NCBI GenBank assembly: GCA_024508675.1
Contig: JANINQ010000013.1
Location: forward strand, 1 to 64,000
DNA: 64,000 bases
Reading direction: 5' to 3'
Origin: Afipia sp.
GTDB lineage: Bacteria > Pseudomonadota > Alphaproteobacteria > Rhizobiales > Xanthobacteraceae
The position numbers and the translations under genes are program-made. Under the pieces are notes generated by a model. It was not told where the DNA came from, did not search any database, and saw only the letters and a program-made list of their open reading frames with translations. Positions 25,407 through 34,538 of this stretch are shown here, in pieces; position 1 is the first letter of the stretch; the number at the start of each line of letters is the position of its first letter.

Positions 25407-26726
25407 ATGACCGATCTCGCGCCCGATTTCCGCCTTCCGCGCCGCTATGTGCGGCTCGATACCATCCTGCGGCTGCGCTGGCTGGCGGTGCTCGGGCAAC
25501 TCGCAACTATATTCATCGTCTCCGAGGGGCTCGATTTCGAAGTCCCGGTGATCCCCTGCGTCGTCATCATCGGCCTGTCGTCGCTGCTCAATCTGGTGCT
25601 GCAGATCAGATTCAATCCGGTGCACCGCCTCGCGCCGCGATACGCCGCAGCGCTTCTTGCCCTGAACATCGCGGAACTCGCCGCCCTGCTGTTTCTGACC
25701 GGCGGTCTGCAGAACCCGTTTTCATTTCTTTTCCTGGCGCCGGTGCTGATCTCGGCGACGGCCTTGCCGACACGGATTACGCTGGCGCTCGGCCTTTTCG
25801 CGGCGGCCTGCGCCTCGCTTCTCGGCTTCTATCATCTGCCTCTGCCATGGAATGGCGACGAGCCGCTGGTTCTGCCGGCAACCTACATGATCGCAGTCTG
25901 GCTCTCGATCGTGCTCGCGATCGGTGTCACCAGCCTTTACGCATTTCAGGTCACCGAGGAAGCCCGCAAGCTCTCCGATGCTCTGGCGGCGACGGAGCTT
26001 GTGCTGACGCGCGAACAGCACCTGACAGCCATCGACGGCCTCGCGGCCGCGGCCGCGCATGAACTCGGAACGCCGCTCGCCACCATCTTCCTGATTTCAC
26101 GGGAACTGGAGCAGGCCATTGAAGCAAAGGGCCTCGATGAGCATGCGCGCGGCGACCTGCGCACGTTGCGCGAGCAGGCGCAGCGCTGCCGCGAGATTCT
26201 CGCCAAGATCACACAGCTCTCGTCGCAGGGCGCGCCGTTCGACCGGATGCCGCTCTCGACACTGATCGAGGAAACAGTCGCACCGCATCGCGACTTCGGC
26301 ATCGCCATCAAGGTGCGCATTGCGCTGTCTCAGGAAGCCGAACCTGTCGGCATGCGCAATCCCGCGATCCTCTATGGCGTCGGCAACATCCTCGAGAATG
26401 CCGTCGACTTCGCGCGAGAGCGCGTCGAGGTCAATGCGTGGTGGAATGCGAGCACGGTCGAGATCGTCATCTCTGATGACGGACCGGGTATCGCGCCGGA
26501 CATTCTCAAGCGGATCGGCGAGCCCTATCTGACGCGGCGGCGCTCGGGCGAGACAGGCGGCGGCCTCGGCCTCGGCGTTTTCATTGCCCGCACCTTGCTG
26601 GAGCGGACCGGCGCGAAGGTGTCTTTCAACAACCGCACCTTCCCCGATCACGGAGCCATCGTGACGATCGTCTGGCCACGCAGCAGTTTTGAAAGCTCCG
26701 AAGTTCCGTCAGCGGTGCTGCCCTAA
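25407..26726 (+). CDS. regB: Redox sensor histidine kinase RegB/RegS type
   Basis: 439 residues. Six membrane segments occupy about 20-180, with the quinone-site-like sequence GGLQNPFSFLFLAPV. The H-box is AAAAHELGTPLATI with H218. The redox-active Cys of RegB is conserved as C261 in EQAQRCREIL. The N- and G-boxes are visible (NILENAVDF, DDGPGI, GGGLGLGVFI). The family controls fixation, respiration and photosynthesis genes according to redox state. Its partner RegA follows 117 bp later. Confidence 0.93.
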   Translation: MTDLAPDFRLPRRYVRLDTILRLRWLAVLGQLATIFIVSEGLDFEVPVIPCVVIIGLSSLLNLVLQIRFNPVHRLAPRYAAALLALNIAELAALLFLTGGLQNPFSFLFLAPVLISATALPTRITLALGLFAAACASLLGFYHLPLPWNGDEPLVLPATYMIAVWLSIVLAIGVTSLYAFQVTEEARKLSDALAATELVLTREQHLTAIDGLAAAAAHELGTPLATIFLISRELEQAIEAKGLDEHARGDLRTLREQAQRCREILAKITQLSSQGAPFDRMPLSTLIEETVAPHRDFGIAIKVRIALSQEAEPVGMRNPAILYGVGNILENAVDFARERVEVNAWWNASTVEIVISDDGPGIAPDILKRIGEPYLTRRRSGETGGGLGLGVFIARTLLERTGAKVSFNNRTFPDHGAIVTIVWPRSSFESSEVPSAVLP

Positions 26727-26842
26727 ATCGCGGCAGTGCGGGTGCGGCGGAAAGTCCTTTTCAACCCGACCACGAACCCCGGCCTTGGCATCGCCCAAAT
26801 GACGCGCCATATCTATGGCAGCACATCAGGAGGTGAAAAACC

Positions 26843-27397
26843 GTGACCGCAACTGCCGATTTGACCGAGATTGCCGACCGTTCTCTGCTGATCGTTGAGG
26901 ATGACAAGGCTTTTCTCGACCGTCTGGCGCGCGCCATGGAAACCCGCGGCTTTGCCGTGAGCACCTGCGACAATGTGTCCGACGGACTCCAGCATATCGG
27001 CCAGACACCGCCCGCGTTCGCAGTGGTCGATCTGCGGCTCGGTGACGGCAATGGCCTCGATGTCGTCTCCGCGCTCAAGCGCCAACGGCCGGATGCCCGC
27101 GCCATCGTGCTCACCGGTTATGGCAACATCGCCACCGCCGTAACTGCGGTGAAGATGGGCGCGGTGGATTATCTCTCAAAGCCCGCGGACGCGGATGACG
27201 TGGTCGCCGCGCTGCTCGCCAGCGGCAACGACAAGTCGCAGCTTCCGCAGAATCCGATGTCGGCGGACCGTGTGCGCTGGGAGCACATCCAGCGCATCTA
27301 TGAAATGTGCAATCGCAATGTGTCGGAAACGGCGCGTCGGCTGAATATGCATCGCCGGACCCTGCAGCGTATTCTGGCCAAGCGCGCCCCGCGCTAA
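26843..27397 (+). CDS. regA: Redox response regulator RegA/RegR type
   Basis: 184 residues. The receiver domain has acidic pocket IVEDDKAF, phospho-acceptor D63 (VVDLRLGDG), switch Thr in VLTGYGN and Lys in LSKPAD. The C-terminal Fis-type helix-turn-helix is NVSETARRLNMHRRTLQRIL, almost invariant in RegA/ActR/RegR. GTG start at 26843 with AGGAGG about 10 nt upstream. Likely cotranscribed with regB. Confidence 0.95.
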   Translation: MTATADLTEIADRSLLIVEDDKAFLDRLARAMETRGFAVSTCDNVSDGLQHIGQTPPAFAVVDLRLGDGNGLDVVSALKRQRPDARAIVLTGYGNIATAVTAVKMGAVDYLSKPADADDVVAALLASGNDKSQLPQNPMSADRVRWEHIQRIYEMCNRNVSETARRLNMHRRTLQRILAKRAPR

Positions 27398-27490
27398 GCA
27401 GCGGGCTGCCTCGGCGGAACTTTTTCGAGCGGGCCTGCGTTAACTGCGCAGGACCGTCAGAAAGGGAGCGGCGTCAGCCGCGAACAGCCG

Positions 27491-27712
27491 ATGCGAAAAG
27501 CGCGACATATCGAAATCTCGTCTCGTCTCGAAGTCACCAAGCAGTTCGGCCTGGTTGAGGACTATCGCATCGACTGGCCGCACGGCACGAGTCTCCGCGC
27601 ACCTCGCGTTACGGTCCGCAGGCACGAAGCCTATCCCGTTCAGGTCACCCGCAACTACGTCACAACCCTGCTTGAACCGCTCGTTCCGTCGCGCGAGATT
27701 GTGGTGACGTAA
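27491..27712 (+). CDS. Hypothetical 73-residue protein
   Basis: A small, soluble, basic protein (MRKARHIEISSRLEV...PSREIVVT) between regA and the heme oxygenase-like gene. I do not recognise a domain. Its frame has a codon composition like its neighbours and no competing long frame covers it. The ribosome site is weak: AAAGGGAG lies about 25 nt upstream. Confidence 0.5.
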   Translation: MRKARHIEISSRLEVTKQFGLVEDYRIDWPHGTSLRAPRVTVRRHEAYPVQVTRNYVTTLLEPLVPSREIVVT

Positions 27713-27741
27713 GACCGCGCAGTATTGAAGGCGAAACTGTC

Positions 27742-28353
27742 ATGGCCGCCGCAATCTGGGACATCATCCGCGAAGCGACATGCAGTTCGCATAGCCGTCT
27801 CGATACCGCGCTGGCGAAGCTCGATCTCTCATTTCCCGTTTATTACGAAGGCTTCCTGCGCAGTCAGGCGGAGGCGCTGTTTCCCCTTGAAGCCGCGCTG
27901 GAAGCCGGCGGCATCGAAAGCATCCTGTCGGACTGGAGTCTGCGGCTTCGCACGCCTGCACTCCAGCACGATCTCGCGGCATTGAACATCACATGTCATC
28001 CGCAGCCCGCACCCGGCTTCACGTCAGAGGCACAGATGCTCGGCGCGGTGTATGTGCTTGAAGCCTCGCGGATGAGCGCGCGCGTGATGCTCGCGCGCCT
28101 TGCGGAGAACCCCGATTCAGAAGCGATGAACGCCACCGCCTATCTCCGCCACGGCTTCGGCAAACGATTCTGGCCAAGCTTCCTGAGCGTGCTGGAAAAT
28201 CATCCCGCCGCACAAAACGACCCGGCAGGCGTGGTGCAAGGCGCAAGGATTGCGTTTGCGATGTTCGAGAGCGCCCTGATTCCACTCGGCAACATCGTCG
28301 TGGATTTCCCACATGCCAGCGAGCGGAGCGGCTACTCGCCGACGCCCGGATAG
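27742..28353 (+). CDS. Heme oxygenase-like protein (BphO type)
   Basis: 203 residues. The proximal heme-ligand pattern REATCSSHSRLDTAL puts the His at residue 17, as in bacterial heme oxygenases. The later helix GAVYVLEASRMSARVML aligns with the distal GSxxGG helix, but the glycines are replaced by Ala/Ser/Arg. Such enzymes cleave heme to biliverdin, supplying phytochrome or iron. With the distal glycines absent it might bind heme without turnover. It overlaps the convergent mmcB by 22 bp. ATG follows GAAGG. Confidence 0.75.
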   Translation: MAAAIWDIIREATCSSHSRLDTALAKLDLSFPVYYEGFLRSQAEALFPLEAALEAGGIESILSDWSLRLRTPALQHDLAALNITCHPQPAPGFTSEAQMLGAVYVLEASRMSARVMLARLAENPDSEAMNATAYLRHGFGKRFWPSFLSVLENHPAAQNDPAGVVQGARIAFAMFESALIPLGNIVVDFPHASERSGYSPTPG

Positions 28354-28823
28354 CCCTGCGGGTCGGCAAGACGGCCGATGCGTTGTGCCGCCAGCAATCC
28401 GAAACTGATCATCATCGACTTGCGTGTCGCCGCCGGCAGACGATGCTCCGGCGCATCGCAGTGCAGGTGTGCGCCGTAGGCGTCGGCCACGATCAGGCCG
28501 GTGTCAGGCGGAAACAGGTCGCACGGCAGATCCTGCGTGAACGCGAAGAACAGCCGGTCGCAATGCATCCGGTAGTCCTGCCATTTTTGATCGGTGCGCA
28601 AATCCTCCACCGAGGATTTGATCTCGACAATCCAGATATCGCCGCGCGCATTCATCGCCACAAGATCGGCGCGCCGACCGGACGGCAGCGTCAATTCGCT
28701 GACACAGGAAAAACCCAACGATCTCATGAACCTGGAAGTGCCGCGCGCAATCGCGAGCGCTGTGTCGGACTGGCGGCGATCCGGCGGCAAACCCGGCTCG
28801 ATATGGCGAAATGGTGAATGCAT
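28332..28823 (-). CDS. mmcB: MmcB family DNA repair nuclease-like protein
   Basis: 163 residues. The restriction-endonuclease-like core ELTLPSGRRADLVAMNARGDIWIVEIKSS contains the D and E-x-K metal-site pattern. The N-terminal IARGTSRFMRSLGF and the C-terminal CDRLFFAFTQD complete the alphaproteobacterial MmcB/DUF450 family. In Caulobacter it acts with ImuB/ImuC in mitomycin damage tolerance. A longer frame to about 28991 runs into the divergent gene's leader and is rejected. The true start is 28823. Confidence 0.88.
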   Translation of the reverse strand: MHSPFRHIEPGLPPDRRQSDTALAIARGTSRFMRSLGFSCVSELTLPSGRRADLVAMNARGDIWIVEIKSSVEDLRTDQKWQDYRMHCDRLFFAFTQDLPCDLFPPDTGLIVADAYGAHLHCDAPEHRLPAATRKSMMISFGLLAAQRIGRLADPQGYPGVGE

Positions 28824-28981
28824 GATTCCGGTGAGGGTAGCAGAAAAGCAAAAGCACCTCAGCCCCAAAAGCGTCCGCGCCGCGTCACAATTCGGACCCC
28901 GAGACGTCGCGAAGCAAGGGAACCATTGGTTCCGCTGGGAGCAGCAACGCTTGTTCGTAAAGATTGCCCTTGGAGGGGAAA

Positions 28982-30124
28982 ATGACATCACGCATCACCG
29001 ATCGCTTCAGGTTCGGCAGCCGCGCTTTCGCGCTCGCCCTTCTCGCATTGCCCGCGACGTCGCTGCTGTCGCAAGCCATCGCAAAGCCGACTGTTGAAGT
29101 CGCCTTCGTACTCGACACCACCGGCTCGATGGGCGGCCTGCTGGAAGGGGCCAAGCGAAAGATCTGGTCGATCGCAACAAGCGTGGTCGACACCAATCCC
29201 GATGCCGACATCAGGATCGGCCTCGTGGCCTATCGCGACATCGGCGACGAATATGTCACCAGGACCTTTGATCTCACCACCGACATCCAGGACATCTACG
29301 CCAACCTGCTCGAACTGAAAGCGCGCGGCGGCGGCGACTGGCCGGAGAGCGTCAACGAAGCGCTCGATGTCGCCGTCAACAAGCTGCAGTGGACCAAGGG
29401 CAGCGATGCACGGCGCATCGTGTTTCTGGTCGGCGACGCGCCACCGCACATGGATTATGCGCAGGACACCAAATATCCGAAAACGCTGGCGGTCGCGAAG
29501 CAGCGCGACATCGTGGTGAATGCCGTGCTCGCGGGCAATGCGCGCGACACCGAGCGGGTCTGGCAGGATATCGCGCAACTCGGCGACGGGCGCTTCATTC
29601 CGATCCCGCAGGACGGCGGCGAGCTGGTGGTGATCGAAACGCCTTACGATGATGAGATCATCATCCTGCAGAAGGAGATCAACGGCACCGTCATTCCCTA
29701 CGGACCGCAGAAACAGCAGAAGCGCGTCGAGGAAAAGACCCGGCAACTGTCGCAGGTGGCGGCAGCCGCGCCGGCATCGGCATCCGACATGGCGAGCTAT
29801 CTCAACAAGCGTGCGAAAGTGTCATCGGAGGCGGTGACCGGCGATGGCGATCTGGTCAGCGCGGTCGCTTCGGGCCGCGCGACGCTCGGCAGCGTCAAGG
29901 ACGAGGAGCTTCCGGATGAGTTGCGCAAGCTCTCACCCGAACAGCGCAAGGCCGAACTCGACCGGCAGACGCAAACACGCAAGACGCTGAATGAGAAGCT
30001 TGCAGCTCTCGTGCAAAAGCGCGACGCCTTTGTCGCGGACAAGCGGCGGGCCACCGCTCCGGCCAAGACGTCATCGTTCGACCGCGCCGTCGAGGACACG
30101 CTGAAGGCCCAGACCAGGCGATAA
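28982..30124 (+). CDS. Secreted von Willebrand factor A-domain protein
   Basis: 380 residues. Signal peptide about 1-33. The vWA domain begins VEVAFVLDTTGSMGG, where DTTGS supplies the metal-binding DxTxS variant, followed by GLVAYRDIGDEYVTRTF and IVFLVGDAPPHMDY. A helical, Gln/Lys-rich C-terminus (about 250-380) has coiled-coil character. It is presumably periplasmic; family roles include protein-complex assembly. The start at 28982 is supported by GGAGGGGAAA. Terminator directly after. Confidence 0.87.
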   Translation: MTSRITDRFRFGSRAFALALLALPATSLLSQAIAKPTVEVAFVLDTTGSMGGLLEGAKRKIWSIATSVVDTNPDADIRIGLVAYRDIGDEYVTRTFDLTTDIQDIYANLLELKARGGGDWPESVNEALDVAVNKLQWTKGSDARRIVFLVGDAPPHMDYAQDTKYPKTLAVAKQRDIVVNAVLAGNARDTERVWQDIAQLGDGRFIPIPQDGGELVVIETPYDDEIIILQKEINGTVIPYGPQKQQKRVEEKTRQLSQVAAAAPASASDMASYLNKRAKVSSEAVTGDGDLVSAVASGRATLGSVKDEELPDELRKLSPEQRKAELDRQTQTRKTLNEKLAALVQKRDAFVADKRRATAPAKTSSFDRAVEDTLKAQTRR

Positions 30125-30131
30125 AGTTGCA

Positions 30132-30155
30132 GCCGCTCCCGGAAACGGGAGCGGC
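30132..30155 (+). terminator. Hairpin terminator after vWA gene
   Basis: GCCGCTCCCG (30132-30141) pairs perfectly with CGGGAGCGGC (30146-30155), loop GAAA. It starts 7 bp past the stop codon. Confidence 0.75.
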
Positions 30156-30457
30156 CCTCACCCGGCCAGAACGACCATCGCAGAATTAGATTAACTCATT
30201 GAATTAACTAATAAATATCTCGCTCTCACGCCATCCAGGGCACCCTCCTCTTCTTTATAAAATGCTGGGAAATCTTTACGCGTGATTCACGCAAGCTTTC
30301 GGTTGTGCAACCGGAAGGCGCGTCATTCGCAGCTCCTTAATCAGATGCCGACAGTGTGGAACCGCGCATCACGGTGGCCCAGAACCGCCGGCTGCGACTG
30401 GTACTGGAAACGCAACAGGGAATTCACGTCGAGCAGGCAAGGGGCGTATTGCGTCCG
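30156..30457. promoter_or_regulatory. AT-rich leader of the GGDEF/EAL gene
   Basis: AT-rich between 30180 and 30275. Small perfect dyads occur at 30280-30292 (GCGTG-ATT-CACGC, containing a GANTC site) and 30300-30313 (CGGTTG-TG-CAACCG). No gene or clear promoter could be fixed. Confidence 0.35.
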
Positions 30458-32887
30458 ATGAAGATCAATTTCTTATCCGCTAGAATGCGCCTGTTGCGGC
30501 TGGTCTCGCCCTTCATTGCCATTGTCCTGCTGCAAGCCTTTCTCGCCGGCATGAGCCTCAGCATCCTGTCGTCGGTTCGCGCCTATGTCGGTGGCGAGAG
30601 CCTGTGGTCGAAGGCACAGAAGGATGCCATCCACTATCTTTCGCTTTACGGCGAAACCGGCGACGACCACTATTTCGAACAATACGAGAAATCCATCGCA
30701 GGTCCGCTGGGCGACCGCTCGGCACGAATCGCGCTTGAGAAGAAAAAGCCGGATCTGGAAGCTGCGCGCGCCGGTTTTCTGCGGGGCGGCAACCACCCCG
30801 ATGACGTCGACGGCCTGATCTGGCTCTACCGCTATTTCCGCGGGCTCCCGCCTTTCAAGAAGGCGATCACGCACTGGATCAACACCGATCCGATGCTCGA
30901 TGATCTCATGGAGCTGGCGAAGCAAATCCAGAACGAACAGAACGGCACGGTGGTTTCGCCGCAGCAGCTCAGCTCGCTGCGCGAGCGCATCGATCACTTC
31001 AACGCCCGTTTCGCGCCCGAGGCCATGAGCTTCGCCAAAAGTCTCGGCAACGGTTCGCGTCAGGTCAAACTTGTTCTGACCATCGCCAACCTGTTCACGG
31101 CCGGCCTGCTCGTCAGCCTGCTGCTGGTAATGACCCGCCGTTTTGTGGCACAGCGCCGCCGGTTCGTGCATGCGCTGCGCAACGAAAAGGAACGCGCCCA
31201 GATCACCCTCGCTGCCATCGGCGACGGAGTCATCAGCACCGACGCGCACGGCAACGTGGACTACATGAACCCGGCAGCCGAACGGCTGGTCGCATCCCGC
31301 GCCCTCGCAGCCAAGGGCCTGCCGATCGACTCGCTGTTTCGCATTCTTGACGAAGAGACCGGCCAGCATCGCGAGCATCAATTCAACCGGATTCTGGAAG
31401 GCCACAATCTTCCGGCGAATACACGTCCGCAGCTCTTGCAGCGGCCCGACTCCACATCCGTTGCGATCTCCATGACCGGCACCCCGCTCTACAAGGACGG
31501 CGCGGTGGCCGGCGCCGTGCTGGTGCTGCACGACATGACCAGCGAGAAGAAATTCATCGCACGGCTGTCATGGCAGGCATCGCACGACAGCCTGACCAAA
31601 CTGGCCAATCGCCGCGAATTCGAACATCGTCTCGAAAAAGCGCTGCAGCCCCAGGACCTCAGCCAGAGCAGCCAGCATGCGCTGATGTTCCTCGACCTCG
31701 ACCAGTTCAAGATCATCAACGACACCTGCGGCCATGCCGCAGGGGACAAGCTGCTTTGCGAGGTGGCGGATGCCCTGCAACTGCACCTGCGGGTCGATGA
31801 TCTGCTGGCGCGGCTGGGCGGCGATGAATTCGCGGTCCTGCTTGAAAACGGCGACCTCGAGCGGGCGGCAATCATTGCGGAACGGCTGCGGCAGGCTGTG
31901 CAGGATCTCAACTTCGTCTGGAACGGGCGTTCATTCATGGTTACCGCCAGCATCGGCCTTGTCCAGATTCACGGCCGCGCAACCAAGGATGAAACCCTGC
32001 GCACGGCCGACCTCGCCTGCTATCTCGCGAAGGAAAAAGGCCGCAACAGGATTCAGATTCACAACCCGAGCGACACCGAACTGCTGCATCGTTTCGGCGA
32101 AATGGCGTGGGTCCAGCGCATTCACGACGCCCTGGAAGAAGAAAGGTTCTGTCTGTTTGCGCAGAACATCGCCGCCCTGCACGACGGCGGCGACGGCGCG
32201 CATATCGAATTGCTGCTTCGCCTGCGCGACAGGGACGGAAATCTGGTGCCTCCGGGCGACTTCATCCCCGCCGCGGAGCGCTATGGCCTGATGCCGCTGA
32301 TCGACCGCTGGGTCGTGCATCACGCTTTCGAAACCATCGCAAACCGGATCGAACGCGGCGTATCGTCCGGCATCGCCACCTGCGCCATCAATCTTTCAGG
32401 TGCGACCTTCAGCGACGAAGGATTCGTGGATTATGTCCGCGAGCAACTGACGCTGTTCAGCATTCCGCCATCCATGATCTGCTTCGAGATTACCGAAACC
32501 AGCGCCATCGCCAATCTCGACAACGCCAACCGTTTCATCGGCGTCCTGCAGCAACTGGGATGCCGCTTCTCACTGGATGATTTCGGCAGCGGCATGTCGT
32601 CCTTCGGTTATCTGAAACACCTGCCAGTGAACTACCTCAAGATCGACGGCAGCTTCGTCAAGGACATGCTCGACGATCCGATCGACCGCGCCATGGTCGA
32701 AATGATCTGCCGGATCGGCAAGGTGATGGGCAAGCAGACCATTGCCGAATTCGTGGAGAACGACGCGACCATCGCCGCGCTGCGCGAGATCGGCGTGGAC
32801 TATGCGCAGGGTTATGGCGTCGGGCGGCCGGAACCGTTCGAGAAGCTTGGCGCGCCCACGACGCTGCGCAGCCTGCGCGTGGCCTGA
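30458..32887 (+). CDS. Membrane GGDEF/EAL cyclic-di-GMP enzyme with PAS domain
   Basis: 809 residues from 30458 (a GTG extension to 30356 has little support). Two membrane helices flank a periplasmic part (about 14-40 and 205-225). A PAS-like domain lies at about 250-380. GGDEF is intact ([13 protein letters not shown]). The EAL domain reads IELLLRLRD instead of EALLR, but the metal residues in NLSG, EITET, DDFGSG, IDGSFVK, FVEN and AQGYGVG are all present, so phosphodiesterase activity is expected. It may switch between making and degrading c-di-GMP in response to a periplasmic signal. Confidence 0.92.
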   Translation: MKINFLSARMRLLRLVSPFIAIVLLQAFLAGMSLSILSSVRAYVGGESLWSKAQKDAIHYLSLYGETGDDHYFEQYEKSIAGPLGDRSARIALEKKKPDLEAARAGFLRGGNHPDDVDGLIWLYRYFRGLPPFKKAITHWINTDPMLDDLMELAKQIQNEQNGTVVSPQQLSSLRERIDHFNARFAPEAMSFAKSLGNGSRQVKLVLTIANLFTAGLLVSLLLVMTRRFVAQRRRFVHALRNEKERAQITLAAIGDGVISTDAHGNVDYMNPAAERLVASRALAAKGLPIDSLFRILDEETGQHREHQFNRILEGHNLPANTRPQLLQRPDSTSVAISMTGTPLYKDGAVAGAVLVLHDMTSEKKFIARLSWQASHDSLTKLANRREFEHRLEKALQPQDLSQSSQHALMFLDLDQFKIINDTCGHAAGDKLLCEVADALQLHLRVDDLLARLGGDEFAVLLENGDLERAAIIAERLRQAVQDLNFVWNGRSFMVTASIGLVQIHGRATKDETLRTADLACYLAKEKGRNRIQIHNPSDTELLHRFGEMAWVQRIHDALEEERFCLFAQNIAALHDGGDGAHIELLLRLRDRDGNLVPPGDFIPAAERYGLMPLIDRWVVHHAFETIANRIERGVSSGIATCAINLSGATFSDEGFVDYVREQLTLFSIPPSMICFEITETSAIANLDNANRFIGVLQQLGCRFSLDDFGSGMSSFGYLKHLPVNYLKIDGSFVKDMLDDPIDRAMVEMICRIGKVMGKQTIAEFVENDATIAALREIGVDYAQGYGVGRPEPFEKLGAPTTLRSLRVA

Positions 32888-32982
32888 TCCGGACAGAACC
32901 CGGCTGCCGGGCGCGGACCTGCTGCCCGGTGATTGCGTCGGAATCCACTTGGCGCGGCGCAAAAAATCAGCATTGTGGCCGC

Positions 32983-33654
32983 ATGACAGATGAATCAAAG
33001 CAAGTGCCGAAGGCTGGCGCACTGATCGTGCCGGTATCCCCGTTCCAGCAGAACTGCACCCTGCTGTGGAATGCCGCGACCATGCATGGCGTCGTGATCG
33101 ATCCGGGCGGAGACGTCCCGCATATCCTTGCCGGGATCAAACAGGCCGGCATCACGGTCGACGAAATCTGGATCACCCATGGTCATATCGATCACGTCGG
33201 CGGCGCGGCGGAATTGCGCGACGAACTGAAGGTGCCGATCATCGGCCCCCATGTTGCGGACAAATATCTGCTCGATAACGTGGTGACGAGCGGCGCTAAT
33301 TTCGGCATGACCGGCGTGCGCAACTTCGCGCCGGACCGCTGGCTGAATGAAGGCGATCAGCTCCAGATCGGCGATCTCGTGTTCGATGTTTATCATACGC
33401 CCGGGCATTCGCCGGGCAGCGTGGCGTTCTTCAACAAGGACATGCGCTTCGCCATTGTCGGCGATGTGCTGTTCAACGGCTCGGTGGGCCGCACCGACCT
33501 GCCCGGCGGCGATCACGCGACACTACTTCGCTCGATCAACGACAAGCTGCTACCGCTCGGCGACGATGTCGGATTCATCTGCGGTCACGGCCCGGGATCG
33601 AACTTCGGACACGAACGCGCCACCAACCCGTTCCTCAACGGCGGGCTGGGCTAA
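32983..33654 (+). CDS. Metallo-beta-lactamase-fold hydrolase, glyoxalase II-like
   Basis: 223 residues. The zinc motif THGHIDHVGG is followed by the third His region YHTPGHSPGS, the bridging Asp in IVGDVLFNGSVGRTDLPGG and CGHGP. The FQQNCTLL N-terminus matches the GloB-like / YcbL group. Likely thioester hydrolase for D-lactoylglutathione or a related substrate. The start is 32983; the ORF before it is not conserved-looking. It ends 4 bp before the convergent gene's stop. Confidence 0.9.
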   Translation: MTDESKQVPKAGALIVPVSPFQQNCTLLWNAATMHGVVIDPGGDVPHILAGIKQAGITVDEIWITHGHIDHVGGAAELRDELKVPIIGPHVADKYLLDNVVTSGANFGMTGVRNFAPDRWLNEGDQLQIGDLVFDVYHTPGHSPGSVAFFNKDMRFAIVGDVLFNGSVGRTDLPGGDHATLLRSINDKLLPLGDDVGFICGHGPGSNFGHERATNPFLNGGLG

Positions 33655-33658
33655 CGGC

Positions 33659-34528
33659 TCAGTTCCGCACCGCATAAAGCGGGGTCCGCAGCGTGAACTG
33701 TACGAGCGGAGCGGGTGTCCACGCCACCTCGACCGACGCGCCGAACAGACGGTTGTCATTGTCGTCCATCCGCTCGAGATCGAGCCGGACGGTCGGCTGG
33801 GTGAAGGCCTTCGCCCTGATGAGGCCGCCGGCAATCTCGGCACCGCCGAAATTCTGGATGCCGAAGCGGCCCGACAGCTTCCAGTTATTGGACCATTGAT
33901 AATAGCCGCCAAGATACGCGACGAAGGCGGGCTCGACTTTCGCGAGCGGCGAATCCACCCACACCGCAGTCAACCGCGTGCCCGCGAGCAGGCCCCGGGT
34001 CTGATCCTCGTCCAGTCCGTAATCGAGTTCGACAACCGTCTGGTTCGATGTCGAACCGAGGCCGGGCGCACTGTTGATCGAACGTGTCAGGGTCGAGATC
34101 ACCGTGACCGTCTTGTTATCCTGCTGAATAACATCGGCGTTGAACCCGACATTCCAGCTATCAAGTGTCATTGAGGACCACGGCGAGAAATCGCTGCGCG
34201 CCGTGCTGGCGCTGACGCCACCATAGACCGAGAACCGTTCCGTCAGATCGATGGTGAGCGGTGCGTTCAGCGTCACGACCTGCGCCGCCGCAGGAATCGG
34301 CGAAACGAATGTCCGGAATCCAACGGCGAGCGTGTTCGGCGGCACACTCGTGTATTGCGTATTATAATCCAGATAAATGTTCGGCTGTCGCGGACCTGTT
34401 TTCGGAGCCTCCTCGTCTTCGTCATCGCTGGCACGCGCGGGGTCAAGGCACATCAGCGCGGCCAGAAAGCCAAGCGCGACCGGCATCACCCGCCACACCC
34501 GCCCACTGCTGACACTGATCCGCACCAT
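33659..34528 (-). CDS. Hypothetical exported beta-barrel-like protein
   Basis: 289 residues. Signal peptide ends near DPARAS; a short acidic stretch (DDEDEEAPKTGPR) follows. The rest is a repeated pattern of alternating polar/hydrophobic short strands (NIYLDYNTQYTSV, FSVYGGVSAS, AFVAYLGGYYQWSN, WKLSGRFGIQNFGG) typical of small outer-membrane barrels. No family recognised. It terminates YAVRN rather than in an aromatic residue, which weakens the barrel reading slightly. Confidence 0.7.
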   Translation of the reverse strand: MVRISVSSGRVWRVMPVALGFLAALMCLDPARASDDEDEEAPKTGPRQPNIYLDYNTQYTSVPPNTLAVGFRTFVSPIPAAAQVVTLNAPLTIDLTERFSVYGGVSASTARSDFSPWSSMTLDSWNVGFNADVIQQDNKTVTVISTLTRSINSAPGLGSTSNQTVVELDYGLDEDQTRGLLAGTRLTAVWVDSPLAKVEPAFVAYLGGYYQWSNNWKLSGRFGIQNFGGAEIAGGLIRAKAFTQPTVRLDLERMDDNDNRLFGASVEVAWTPAPLVQFTLRTPLYAVRN

Positions 34529-34538
34529 GATCGCCTGC

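Noticed and set aside
24683-26062. 459-residue plus-strand frame
   Set aside because: Crosses the ABC ATPase and regB in another phase; both genes have convincing motifs.
32221-32300. Apparently degenerate EAL (ELLLR)
   Set aside because: The catalytic Glu and all other metal/phosphate residues are present; the Ala-to-Leu change is not expected to abolish activity.
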